From assembly GCA_022729635.1 (NCBI GenBank), contig DZAU01000070.1:1-10006 (forward strand): a stretch of 10,006 nt of DNA. Direction: 5' to 3'. This document shows, piece by piece, positions 1 to 6,432 of the stretch. Made by a program: the position numbers and the translations under genes. The DNA comes from Flavobacterium psychrophilum (lineage in GTDB: Bacteria; Bacteroidota; Bacteroidia; Flavobacteriales; Flavobacteriaceae). The notes under the pieces were generated by a model. That model saw only the letters and a list, made by a program, of their open reading frames with translations. It was not told the DNA's origin and ran no database searches. How positions within the stretch are numbered: position 1 is the first letter of the stretch; the number at the start of each line of letters is the position of its first letter.

Positions 1-353
1 TTTTCTCCGTTTACGAAAAGAGGAACCACAATTTCTGACTTAACTGTAAAACTACAAGCAATATAATTGTCCTGTGCCGCCACATCGGGAACCACAAAAT
101 TTGCATTAGAAACCGCTACTTGTCCGCAAATTCCTTTTCCAAACGGAATTACGGTATGATCAGTTGGCGCTCCAATGTATGGACCAAGATGTAAGGTTTT
201 AGCCTCGTGGTTTGCAAAATAAAAACCAACCCAATTGTAATAATCAACAGCCTTATTTAGAAGTTCGCAAATTTTAAACAATTTTTCTTCTCTTGAAAGA
301 ATGGAATTTGAAGTGATTTCAGTTACTTTTGGTTTTAATTCTTCGAAAGTCAT
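1..353 (-). CDS. GAF-domain protein, free methionine-(R)-sulfoxide reductase-like (partial, C-terminus outside window)
   Basis: The minus-strand ATG at 353-351 opens a frame that stays open to base 1, giving 117 residues of a family usually about 150-160 long, so the C-terminal quarter is missing. The protein reads as one GAF domain, with NWVGFYF near residues 40-46, FGKGICG near 71-77, DNYIACS near 95-101 and SEIVVPL near 106-112. These match the fRMsr (YebR-like) family, which reduces free methionine-R-sulfoxide in the cytoplasm with redox cysteines. Cys76 and Cys100 line up, from memory of the E. coli protein, with its Cys94 and Cys118. The third cysteine (E. coli Cys84) would fall near residue 66, where His is present, so one resolving cysteine is missing. 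The gene is divergent from xrtF. A near-consensus -7 box (TACATTTA on the minus strand, 370-377) lies just upstream. Family assignment is strong; actual reductase activity is an inference. Confidence 0.85.
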   Translation of the reverse strand, partial: MTFEELKPKVTEITSNSILSREEKLFKICELLNKAVDYYNWVGFYFANHEAKTLHLGPYIGAPTDHTVIPFGKGICGQVAVSNANFVVPDVAAQDNYIACSFTVKSEIVVPLFVNGE

Positions 354-386
354 AGTCTTGTTTTTTTTGTAAATGTATTTAAAAAA

Positions 387-430
387 GTGGGAAGTGGGAA
401 GTGGCCTGCCTGCCGGCAGGCAGGGAAGTG
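387..430. repeat. GGGAAGT heptad tandem repeat interrupted by a 20-nt perfect GC palindrome
   Basis: Two full GGGAAGT units (389-395 and 396-402) are followed by GG (403-404), then by a perfect palindrome at 405-424 with arms CCTGCCTGCC and GGCAGGCAGG, then by GAAGT (425-429). Removing the palindrome restores a third exact GGGAAGT unit, so it looks inserted inside the tandem array. The palindrome is fully GC-rich apart from T and A at four positions and stands out in AT-rich intergenic DNA. Its function is unknown; it could be a dispersed REP-like element. Confidence 0.75.
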
Positions 431-514
431 AAAAGCAGCAAGAAAATAATAACCCGTTTTCAGAACAGAAATAAAATTAAGTTATCTAAATTACAGTCTC
501 TTTCTAATTTTATA

Positions 515-522
515 TAAATTTG
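515..522 (+). promoter_or_regulatory. Bacteroidota-type -7 box upstream of xrtF
   Basis: TAAATTTG fits the TAnnTTTG -7 consensus of Bacteroidota promoters. No convincing TTG/TTTG -33 element is seen 17-23 bases upstream. Transcription would begin around 529, leaving a very short leader before the TTG start at 537. Confidence 0.45.
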
Positions 523-536
523 TTAAAAATTCAATT

Positions 537-1094
537 TTGGAAAAATATTTCAGTCGCTATAAACCATTTCTCCTTTTTTTAGGCAAGTTTGTAATGACTT
601 ATTTGCTTTTGACTTTTGTTTACCAAAGCTATTTGGGTCAATTTGACGTTAAGAAATTTGAAGTTGACGGGGTTACCCAATTGGTTGCAAAACAATCGAA
701 AGAGTTGATGAATTTTTTTAATTTTGAGGCTAACATTAAGCCAAACCTAAATGAACCGGGCATAAACTTGTTTTACAATCAAAAACTTATGGCGCGAATT
801 ATCGAGGGCTGTAACGGCTTGAGCGTGATTATTTTGTTTATTTCTTTTGTGATTGCTTTTTCGGGAAAAATAAAAACTACCTTTTTATTTATAATTGCTG
901 GTAGCGTGCTTATTCATATTCTGAATGTTTTTAGAATTGCTCTTTTGGTTATTTTGCTGTATTATTTTCCAAATCGAGGACAGCTTTTGCACGGTGTATT
1001 TTTTCCATTATTTATTTATGGAGTGGTTTTTATTTTATGGATAATTTGGGTTAATAAATTTTCAAAGTATGCTCCAAAAACTGCTAAATCATAA
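537..1094 (+). CDS. xrtF: Exosortase family protein XrtF
   Basis: This is an integral membrane cysteine protease/transpeptidase-like enzyme of the exosortase/archaeosortase superfamily, thought to process C-terminal sorting signals of exported proteins. The three residues expected for the catalytic triad are present in the usual order: Cys92 in EGCNGLSVI, Arg133 in LNVFRIALL and His152 in LLHGVFF. Hydrophobic segments lie at roughly 11-33, 95-110, 115-142 and 150-173, with a hydrophilic extracytoplasmic loop at about 34-90. The length of 185 residues suits the compact F-type exosortase of flavobacteria. The start chosen is TTG at 537; the first in-frame ATG is at 594 (Met20) and would cut into the first membrane segment. 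The last 26 bases overlap the next gene, which encodes the usual companion, so the two are probably translationally coupled. No sorting-signal substrate is encoded in the window. Confidence 0.9.
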   Translation: MEKYFSRYKPFLLFLGKFVMTYLLLTFVYQSYLGQFDVKKFEVDGVTQLVAKQSKELMNFFNFEANIKPNLNEPGINLFYNQKLMARIIEGCNGLSVIILFISFVIAFSGKIKTTFLFIIAGSVLIHILNVFRIALLVILLYYFPNRGQLLHGVFFPLFIYGVVFILWIIWVNKFSKYAPKTAKS

Positions 1095-1512
1095 AGTTAG
1101 AATTGTACTGGCCATTTTGCTAGTTGCCTTATTGGCTCTTATTCGAGCCTATGAAGACCACTTGTTTTACGATCCTTTATTGAACTATTACAAATCAGAT
1201 TATAATAATTTGGCTTTACCGGAAACCGATAATTTTCAACTGTTTTTCGGTTTGCTTTTTAGATATTTTCTAAATTCGATAGTCTCTTTGGCTATAATTT
1301 ATGTTTTGTTTAAAGATGTTGAGGCTGTTAAATTTGCTTCGATATTGTATCTGATATTTTTTGTGATTCTTATTGTTCTTTTCTTTTTTGTGCTTTTTTA
1401 TATTGGCGAAACCAATAAAATGGCTTTGTTTTACGTTAGACGATTTATTATTCAGCCTATTTTTTTGCTGTTATTTCTTCCGGCATTTTATTACCAAAAA
1501 CAAAAGAGATGA
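1069..1512 (+). CDS. Exosortase F system-associated membrane protein
   Basis: This small membrane protein of 147 residues has about four hydrophobic segments (11-26, 57-81, 89-112 and 126-142). A polar loop at 27-55 contains YEDHLFYDPLL, and the C-terminus is basic (QKQKR). Position, size and the RRFIIQPIFLLLF stretch match the family found next to xrtF in flavobacteria, known as exosortase F-associated protein. Its biochemical role is not established; a partner, chaperone or regulator of XrtF in the inner membrane is the reasonable inference. The start ATG at 1069 lies inside xrtF, overlapping it by 26 bases in a different frame, which supports operon membership and coupling. The gene is strongly T-rich, as expected of a membrane protein. 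Confidence 0.82.
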   Translation: MLQKLLNHKVRIVLAILLVALLALIRAYEDHLFYDPLLNYYKSDYNNLALPETDNFQLFFGLLFRYFLNSIVSLAIIYVLFKDVEAVKFASILYLIFFVILIVLFFFVLFYIGETNKMALFYVRRFIIQPIFLLLFLPAFYYQKQKR

Positions 1513-1583
1513 AGGCTTAAATCCTCCAAATAATTTTATTAATGTAGAATTTGTTACATTTACAATTAACCAATCACGACACT

Positions 1584-2837
1584 ATGTTTAACCATTTTTT
1601 TCGAAAAATAGCATTGATTTTCATCATCAATTCAGTTGTAGCGCAGACTGAAACAGAGATTGTTCCGCCTTATAATATCAAAACGATTTCTTTTGTGCAA
1701 AGCAATGAAAATGTGGTTCCAATATTCAAATTAGGAGATGGCTTCCAGTTTCAATTTGATGATTTGTATGGAAATGAAGCCAATTATTACTTCGAAATTG
1801 TGCATTGTGACTACGATTGGAATCCAACAGACATTCCAAAAACGGAGTATTTAAAAGGGTTCGACAATCAAAGAATTCAAGAATATGAAAATTCATTCAA
1901 CACCTTACAAATCTATTCGCATTATAAATTGCCCATTCCTAACCAGTTTGTGCAACTGCGCATCAGCGGCAATTACATACTCAAAATTTTAGACGAAAAC
2001 AGAGATGTTTTGTTTTCCAGAAAATTTATTGTTTATGAAGATTTGGTAACCGTTCCGATGGAGGTAAGACGAGCAAGGACAGCAAACCTTTTGGATTATA
2101 AACACAATATTCAATTTTCTGTGAGATCGCTCGTAATCAATTTTCAAAACCCGTTAAAAAATATTAAAATAGTTTTATTTCAAAATGGGCAGTTTAATAC
2201 AGCAATTAAAAACATAGTTCCACAATACACCATCGGAAATGATTTAATTTATAGATACGATACTCAAACCCAATTTTGGGCTGGAAATGAGTTTCTGTAT
2301 TTTGACAATAACGATATTAGAGCCGCTGCAAATAATGTGTCTAGATCAGATTCGAGCACTGGAATTTATGGCTCTAATTTATACACCAATAATGCTAGAG
2401 CAAATTATCCTTACTCCGTATTTCCAGATGTTAATGGGAATTTTGTGGTTCGCAACATTAGCGGAACTAAAAATGAAATTGAGGCTGATTATGCCTGGGT
2501 TTATTTCAGTCTTTCGGCTCCCACGTTTATGAAAAATAAAGGCATTTATATTACCGGAATGTTCAATAATTATAGCCTTTCGCCCGAATACAAAATGGAT
2601 TTCAATCCAGCAAAAAATATTTTTGAAAAAGCCGTTCTCATCAAACAAGGATTTACAAATTATCAATATCAAGTTGCTGACGACAAAGGTATTATTGATG
2701 CCGAAAATGCCATTGACGGAAATTTTTGGCAAACCGAAAATGATTATACCATACTCGTATATTATCGCGAAAATAATGATCGTTACGAAAGAGTGATTGG
2801 TAAATCGACTACAAATTCAAATGTAATTACCAACTAA
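1584..2837 (+). CDS. Type IX secretion system Plug-like protein (DUF5103)
   Basis: DUF5103 proteins include Plug, the periplasmic protein described in Flavobacterium johnsoniae that closes the SprA outer-membrane translocon of the type IX secretion system when PorV and substrate are absent. I place the start at ATG 1584 rather than the in-frame ATG at 1551, because it begins directly with a signal peptide: a basic and hydrophobic stretch over residues 1-20 with likely cleavage at VVA|Q. That gives 417 residues, usual for the family. The mature N-terminal part has typical signatures (PPYNIKTISFVQ; YFEIVHCDYDWNP; EYLKGFDNQRI). The C-terminal part around residues 320-365 (YITGMFNNY, then QGFTNYQYQV) resembles an E-set/glycogen-binding-like beta domain. 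It lies 71 bases after the exosortase companion gene. An imperfect -7 box (TAGAATTTG, 1545-1553) could give it its own promoter. Domain identity is strong; acting as the Plug of this organism is inferred. Confidence 0.87.
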   Translation: MFNHFFRKIALIFIINSVVAQTETEIVPPYNIKTISFVQSNENVVPIFKLGDGFQFQFDDLYGNEANYYFEIVHCDYDWNPTDIPKTEYLKGFDNQRIQEYENSFNTLQIYSHYKLPIPNQFVQLRISGNYILKILDENRDVLFSRKFIVYEDLVTVPMEVRRARTANLLDYKHNIQFSVRSLVINFQNPLKNIKIVLFQNGQFNTAIKNIVPQYTIGNDLIYRYDTQTQFWAGNEFLYFDNNDIRAAANNVSRSDSSTGIYGSNLYTNNARANYPYSVFPDVNGNFVVRNISGTKNEIEADYAWVYFSLSAPTFMKNKGIYITGMFNNYSLSPEYKMDFNPAKNIFEKAVLIKQGFTNYQYQVADDKGIIDAENAIDGNFWQTENDYTILVYYRENNDRYERVIGKSTTNSNVITN

Positions 2838-2840
2838 TTT

Positions 2841-2870
2841 AAAAAAAAAACACATCTAACTCTTTTTTTT
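2841..2870 (+). terminator. Possible A/T-only hairpin after the Plug-like gene
   Basis: Ten A residues (2841-2850) face eight T residues (2863-2870) across a 12-base spacer right after the stop codon at 2835-2837. An A:U stem followed by little else is weak as an intrinsic terminator, but no other candidate lies between this gene and apaG. Confidence 0.25.
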
Positions 2871-2871
2871 G

Positions 2872-2879
2872 TAAATTTG
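2872..2879 (+). promoter_or_regulatory. -7 box for apaG
   Basis: TAAATTTG matches TAnnTTTG and lies 31 bases upstream of the apaG ATG at 2911, so transcription would start near 2886. No clear -33 TTG is visible at standard spacing because an A/T tract occupies that position. Confidence 0.55.
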
Positions 2880-2910
2880 CTATCATTAAACTCATTATTA
2901 ATACTTTGCT

Positions 2911-3297
2911 ATGGTTTCACAGATAACAAGAGGTATAAAAATTTCGGTTTTGACTTGTTTTGAAGGCACTTACTTCAAAAACTATAAAATTCATTTTGCC
3001 TTTAGTTATGAAATCCAAATAGAAAACCACGGCAAAGATTCGGTACAATTAATTTCACGTCATTGGGAAATTTTCGATTCCTTAAACAATATAGAAATCG
3101 TTGATGGCGAAGGCGTAATCGGCAAAAAACCAGTCTTGAAACCCGGCGAATCTCATACTTATAATTCGGGTTGCTTGTTAGCATCTCCTTATGGAGCAAT
3201 GAAAGGGTTTTTTAATATGGTCAATTTCACAACTACAAGAAACTTCAAAGTTATTGTGCCAACCTTTCGTTTGTGCGCTCCTTTTGCCTTGAATTAA
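2911..3297 (+). CDS. apaG: ApaG-family protein
   Basis: This is a single ApaG/DUF525 domain of fibronectin III-like fold, full length at 128 residues. Family signatures appear in order: FAFSYEIQIEN (about 29-39), SRHWEIFD (about 49-56), the glycine-rich GEGVIGKKPVLKPGE (about 66-80), and YNSGCLLASPYGAMKGFF (about 84-101). ApaG proteins are annotated as Co2+/Mg2+ efflux-associated, based on genetics in enterobacteria, and the glycine-rich loop has been linked to phosphate or pyrophosphate binding. The molecular function remains unclear. The gene has its own -7 box 31 bases upstream and sits between the Plug-like gene and pruA, without an obvious functional link to either. No convincing terminator follows it. 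Confidence 0.93.
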   Translation: MVSQITRGIKISVLTCFEGTYFKNYKIHFAFSYEIQIENHGKDSVQLISRHWEIFDSLNNIEIVDGEGVIGKKPVLKPGESHTYNSGCLLASPYGAMKGFFNMVNFTTTRNFKVIVPTFRLCAPFALN

Positions 3298-3352
3298 AGA
3301 GATTTATTGCCGGATTAAATTCACAACAAAGCAGTTAAATTAACGCTAACAA

Positions 3353-3386
3353 TTGTATATTTATTAAACAATCCTTTGTACTTTTG
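3353..3386 (+). promoter_or_regulatory. Two-part Bacteroidota promoter of pruA
   Basis: TTG at 3353-3355 (-33) and TACTTTTG at 3379-3386 (-7) are separated by 23 bases, at the upper end of the known spacing. The predicted start of transcription is about 3391-3394, giving a leader of some 60 bases before pruA. Confidence 0.6.
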
Positions 3387-3390
3387 TGAA

Positions 3391-3432
3391 ATGTTTAAAA
3401 AAATCACTTACGTGAATGTGTCAATTGTTTAA
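3391..3432 (+). other. Possible 13-codon leader ORF upstream of pruA
   Basis: An ATG at 3391 opens MFKKITYVNVSIV and ends at TAA 3430-3432. The ATG falls almost exactly at the predicted transcription start, so it would be nearly leaderless. Its stop codon lies in the 5' arm of an A/T-only inverted repeat (TTTAATTT at 3428-3435, AAATTAAA at 3438-3445) just upstream of the pruA start. The peptide has no proline or glutamate codons that would suggest attenuation by those amino acids. It may be chance. Confidence 0.15.
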
Positions 3433-3450
3433 TTTTTAAATTAAAAAAAT

Positions 3451-5079
3451 ATGCTTAAAGGATTTTTCAATGTGCCAAAAGCCGTAAACGAACCCGTAAA
3501 ATCGTATGCTCCAAATTCCCCCGAAAAAGCTAAAGTTTTAGAGGCTTATCGCCAAATGTGGAATTCTAAAATCGACGTTCCACTTTACATTGGAAGCGAA
3601 GAAATAAGAACCGGAAATACTCACGAAATGACTGCACCACACGACCACAAACACGTGGTGGGAACCTATCATCTTGCCGAAAAAGTTCATATAGAAAAAG
3701 CCATTGCCAATGCGCTTGAAGCCAAAACAAAATGGGCAAATATGGCTTGGGAACAACGTGCTGCGATTTTCCTCAAAGCCGCAGAATTAATTGCCGGACC
3801 ATACAGAGCAAAGATAAACGCTGCAACAATGATTGCACAATCTAAAAATATTTTTCAGGCCGAAATTGACGCAGCTTGCGAATTGATTGACTTTCTGCGT
3901 TTCAATGTGGAGTTTATGACCCAAATTTACAACGACCAACCCAAATCAAATTCTGATATGTGGAACCGATTGGAATACCGTCCGCTTGAAGGTTTTGTCT
4001 ATGCGGTTACTCCTTTCAATTTCACCGCCATTGCAGGAAATCTTCCAGCAAGTGCTGCAATGATGGGAAATGTCGTGATTTGGAAACCAAGTTTCAGCCA
4101 AGTTTTTTCTGCAAAAATCATCGTCGATGTTTTCAAAGAAGCCGGTGTTCCTGATGGAGTCATCAACGTGGTTTATGGCGATGCTCAAATGATTACAGAC
4201 ACCGTTCTGGCAAGTCCAGACTTTGCCGGAATTCACTTTACAGGTTCTACCAATGTTTTTCAAAGTATTTGGGCAAAAATTGGAACCAACATTCATGTCT
4301 ATAAAACCTACCCAAGAATTGTGGGCGAAACAGGCGGAAAAGATTTCGTTGTAGCGCATCCAAGTGCGAATGTGAAACAAGTTGCCACCGGAATTATTCG
4401 TGGAGCTTTCGAATTTCAAGGACAAAAATGTTCCGCTGCTTCAAGAGCTTATGTTCCTCAAAGTATGTGGACAGAATTAAAAAAACAGTTGATTACCGAT
4501 GTGAAATCAATGAAAATGGGTTCTCCGGAAGATTTTGGTAATTTCATAACTGCCGTAATTCACGAAGGTTCTTTTGATAAATTGGCGAGTTATATTGAAC
4601 AAGCCAAAAAAGATGCTGATGCGGAGATTATCGTTGGTGGAAACTATGATAAATCGGTGGGTTATTTCATAGAACCTACAATAATAGTTACAACAAATCC
4701 ACATTACACCACAATGGAAACCGAATTATTCGGACCTGTAATGACGATTTTCGTTTATGAAGATGCAAAATGGGAAGAAACTTTAACCTTGGTTGACGCC
4801 ACTTCTCCTTATGCTTTGACTGGAGCAATTTTCAGTCAAGATCGTTATGCGATTGAGCAAGCAACAGTAGCTTTGCAAAACGCAGCAGGGAATTTCTACA
4901 TCAACGACAAACCAACCGGAGCCGTTGTGGGGATGCAGCCTTTTGGTGGTGCAAGAGCTTCCGGAACCAACGACAAAGCGGGTTCGGCCTTAAACTTGTT
5001 GCGTTGGGCTTCGCCAAGAACCATCAAAGAAACGTTTGTAACTCCGGAAGATTATAGATATCCGTTTTTGGGAGAATAG
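3451..5079 (+). CDS. pruA: L-glutamate gamma-semialdehyde dehydrogenase (1-pyrroline-5-carboxylate dehydrogenase)
   Basis: This enzyme oxidises glutamate-gamma-semialdehyde to glutamate with NAD+, the second step of proline breakdown, in the cytoplasm. The 542 residues form one complete aldehyde dehydrogenase domain of the stand-alone PruA type, not the PutA fusion. Visible motifs are TPFNFTAIAGN (about 187-197, oxyanion Asn190), IWKPS (about 210-214), FTGST (about 263-267), VGETGGKDF (291-299, general base Glu293) and FQGQKCSAASR (322-332, catalytic Cys327). PFGGARASGTNDKAG-type residues lie near the C-terminus. The start at 3451 follows an A-rich leader with no Shine-Dalgarno, normal for the phylum. 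The gene has its own promoter, and a hairpin terminator follows at 5120-5161. Proline dehydrogenase is not in the window. Codons are less AT-rich than in the neighbouring ATPase gene. Confidence 0.96.
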   Translation: MLKGFFNVPKAVNEPVKSYAPNSPEKAKVLEAYRQMWNSKIDVPLYIGSEEIRTGNTHEMTAPHDHKHVVGTYHLAEKVHIEKAIANALEAKTKWANMAWEQRAAIFLKAAELIAGPYRAKINAATMIAQSKNIFQAEIDAACELIDFLRFNVEFMTQIYNDQPKSNSDMWNRLEYRPLEGFVYAVTPFNFTAIAGNLPASAAMMGNVVIWKPSFSQVFSAKIIVDVFKEAGVPDGVINVVYGDAQMITDTVLASPDFAGIHFTGSTNVFQSIWAKIGTNIHVYKTYPRIVGETGGKDFVVAHPSANVKQVATGIIRGAFEFQGQKCSAASRAYVPQSMWTELKKQLITDVKSMKMGSPEDFGNFITAVIHEGSFDKLASYIEQAKKDADAEIIVGGNYDKSVGYFIEPTIIVTTNPHYTTMETELFGPVMTIFVYEDAKWEETLTLVDATSPYALTGAIFSQDRYAIEQATVALQNAAGNFYINDKPTGAVVGMQPFGGARASGTNDKAGSALNLLRWASPRTIKETFVTPEDYRYPFLGE

Positions 5080-5087
5080 TTTTAAGG

Positions 5088-5114
5088 TACGAAGTTAGAT
5101 ATACGAACTACGAA
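5088..5114. repeat. TACGAA microrepeat tract
   Basis: TACGAA occurs three times, at 5088-5093, 5102-5107 and 5109-5114, just after the pruA stop codon. A related tract in the opposite orientation (TCGTA at 6488-6492 and 6502-6506) lies beyond the second hairpin and forms the last codons of rsmG. Together they bracket the hairpin-ATPase-hairpin segment. Confidence 0.5.
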
Positions 5115-5119
5115 ATTTA

Positions 5120-5161
5120 AAAACCCACAAGAATCAAGTTGTTTGAGTTCTTGTGGGTTTT
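5120..5161 (+). terminator. Hairpin terminator after pruA (copy 1 of a duplicated hairpin)
   Basis: The arms AAACCCACAAGAA (5121-5133) and TTCTTGTGGGTTT (5148-5160) pair perfectly over 13 bp, plus A5120 with T5161. An inner TCAA/TTGA helix (5134-5137 with 5143-5146) sits beyond a single bulged G, around a 5-nt loop. The T-run closing the stem would serve as the release tract. The segment 5121-5162 differs from 6433-6474 at only two of 42 positions, both in the loop. Confidence 0.85.
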
Positions 5162-5188
5162 GATTTGGAATAAAATTAAATTTTTTAT

Positions 5189-5217
5189 ACTTTTTCGGAA
5201 TACAATTCCTAAAAAGT
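5189..5217. promoter_or_regulatory. 29-nt near-perfect palindrome at the ATPase promoter (candidate operator)
   Basis: ACTTTTT (5189-5195) pairs with AAAAAGT (5211-5217), and GGAAT (5197-5201) pairs with ATTCC (5205-5209), around a 3-nt centre with one mismatched pair (C5196 and T5210). It ends three bases before the -7 box at 5220, so it covers the -33 region. That position suits an operator for a dimeric regulator. It is unlikely to be a terminator, because no T-run follows and a promoter comes next. Confidence 0.45.
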
Positions 5218-5219
5218 TG

Positions 5220-5227
5220 TATTTTTG
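5220..5227 (+). promoter_or_regulatory. -7 box of the AAA_14/DUF4143 ATPase gene
   Basis: TATTTTTG matches TAnnTTTG and lies 19 bases before the ATG at 5247, with a predicted start near 5234. The usual -33 position is occupied by the palindrome and has no clean TTG. Confidence 0.55.
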
Positions 5228-5246
5228 ATAATAAAATAATAATATT

Positions 5247-6410
5247 ATGGCAGTCGAGCGATTACTCAAGGATAAATTATTACTCTACACATCACAATTT
5301 CGAGCCGTAGCTCTTACCGGTGCACGACAAAGCGGAAAAACAACGCTTTGTAAAATGTTATTTCCCAAAAAACCATACATTAACTTTGAAAACATTGATG
5401 TTTTAAATCAATCTCAACTAGATCCGAAAGGGTTTCTGCTTAAATATAAAGAGACTGGAGCCATTTTTGACGAAGTTCAAAGAGTGCCTATATTATTTAA
5501 TTATTTACAAGAAATATTAGATAACGAAAAAGAAAAAGGAAAATATATATTAACGGGAAGCAGTAATTTGTTGCTAAATCATAGTATTACTCAAAGTTTG
5601 GCTGGAAGAGTGGGATTTTTAGAAATGAATACTTTTTCTTTAAATGAAATTTCAAATAATTCCAAAATTTCTATTTGGGAAATCATCTTCAAAGGAGGTT
5701 ACCCTGAAATTTGGGTAGAAGGCATTCTTCCCCAATTGTACTACCCAAGTTATATTCAGAGTTTTATCGAAAAAGATATTCGACAACTTATTAATGTCAA
5801 AAACCTGTTTCTTTATCAACAATTTATCAAGTTGGCAGCTACGCGTTCTGGACAAGAATGGAATAATTCTTCAATAGCAATGGAACTGGGAATTGATTCA
5901 AAAACAGTGAGTTCGTGGATTTCGTATCTTCAAATGGCGGGAATTATTTATCTTTTGCCACCCTATTTTTCAAATTTTGGAAAAAGAATAATCAAAAGGC
6001 CCAAACTTTATTTTACAGATACTGGTGTAGTTTGTAGTTTATTGAGCATTCAAAATGAAGAGCAATTAGAGAATCATCCTTTAAAAGGACAACTATTTGA
6101 AAATTTTGTCATTATGGAGTTAGTAAAAAATAATACTTATATTTTAAACAACAATCATTTTTACTATTGGCGAAGTATTGAAGGTGTTGAAATTGATTTG
6201 ATAATTGAAAAAAACGGAAATTTGATTCCTGTAGAAATAAAATCTGGGATGACCTATCAACCCAATTGGTGGAAAAATATAGTAAAATGGAATGGCTATG
6301 CCAAATCCAAAACTGGCGGTGTCATCATATACACTGGAAATGAAGAGATGAATTTGCAAGATGGCAGACAAATTCTTAATGTTGCAAATAGTAGTGTTTT
6401 ATTAAACTGA
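5247..6410 (+). CDS. ATP-binding protein, AAA_14/DUF4143 family
   Basis: The protein is complete at 387 residues. An N-terminal P-loop ATPase shows Walker A GARQSGKTT (25-33), Walker B GAIFDEVQ (71-78, Asp75 and Glu76) and a sensor-like ILTGSSN (101-107). The middle holds a winged-helix-like stretch (SIAMELGIDSKTVSSWISYLQMAGI, about 209-233). The C-terminal DUF4143 part has restriction-endonuclease-like residues: EIDLII (Asp317) and PVEIKSG (Glu330, Lys332), preceded by GQLFENFV with Glu285. Such proteins are common, multi-copy and patchily distributed in Bacteroidota. No function is firmly assigned; roles in DNA handling or defence are only suggested. The gene is visibly more AT-rich than pruA and rsmG and is flanked by two nearly identical hairpins. 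It has its own promoter with a palindrome. These features suggest an accessory insertion between convergent housekeeping genes. Confidence 0.9.
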   Translation: MAVERLLKDKLLLYTSQFRAVALTGARQSGKTTLCKMLFPKKPYINFENIDVLNQSQLDPKGFLLKYKETGAIFDEVQRVPILFNYLQEILDNEKEKGKYILTGSSNLLLNHSITQSLAGRVGFLEMNTFSLNEISNNSKISIWEIIFKGGYPEIWVEGILPQLYYPSYIQSFIEKDIRQLINVKNLFLYQQFIKLAATRSGQEWNNSSIAMELGIDSKTVSSWISYLQMAGIIYLLPPYFSNFGKRIIKRPKLYFTDTGVVCSLLSIQNEEQLENHPLKGQLFENFVIMELVKNNTYILNNNHFYYWRSIEGVEIDLIIEKNGNLIPVEIKSGMTYQPNWWKNIVKWNGYAKSKTGGVIIYTGNEEMNLQDGRQILNVANSSVLLN

Positions 6411-6432
6411 AATTACAAAATCATCATTAAAT

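Noticed and set aside
387..430. CRISPR-like array from the repeated GGGAAGT units
   Set aside because: The units are 7 bases in direct tandem with no spacers, and there are no cas genes.
1551..1583. Upstream ATG extending the Plug-like protein by 11 residues
   Set aside because: The added residues are polar and would sit in front of a good signal peptide. ATG 1584 gives a standard N-terminus.
1373..1591. 72-codon plus-strand frame overlapping the exosortase companion gene
   Set aside because: It is a T-rich out-of-frame shadow of the membrane gene at 1069-1512, with no independent start signal or family motif.
3298..3352. Terminator after apaG
   Set aside because: No inverted repeat with a T-run was found between the apaG stop and the pruA promoter.
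3946..4425. 159-codon minus-strand frame inside pruA
   Set aside because: It is antisense to a strongly conserved aldehyde dehydrogenase region, and its Cys/Asn/His-rich translation resembles no protein family.
5247..6410. Toxin-antitoxin or multi-gene defence system around the ATPase
   Set aside because: The gene is alone: its neighbours are pruA and rsmG, both housekeeping and set off by terminators. No partner gene is visible.
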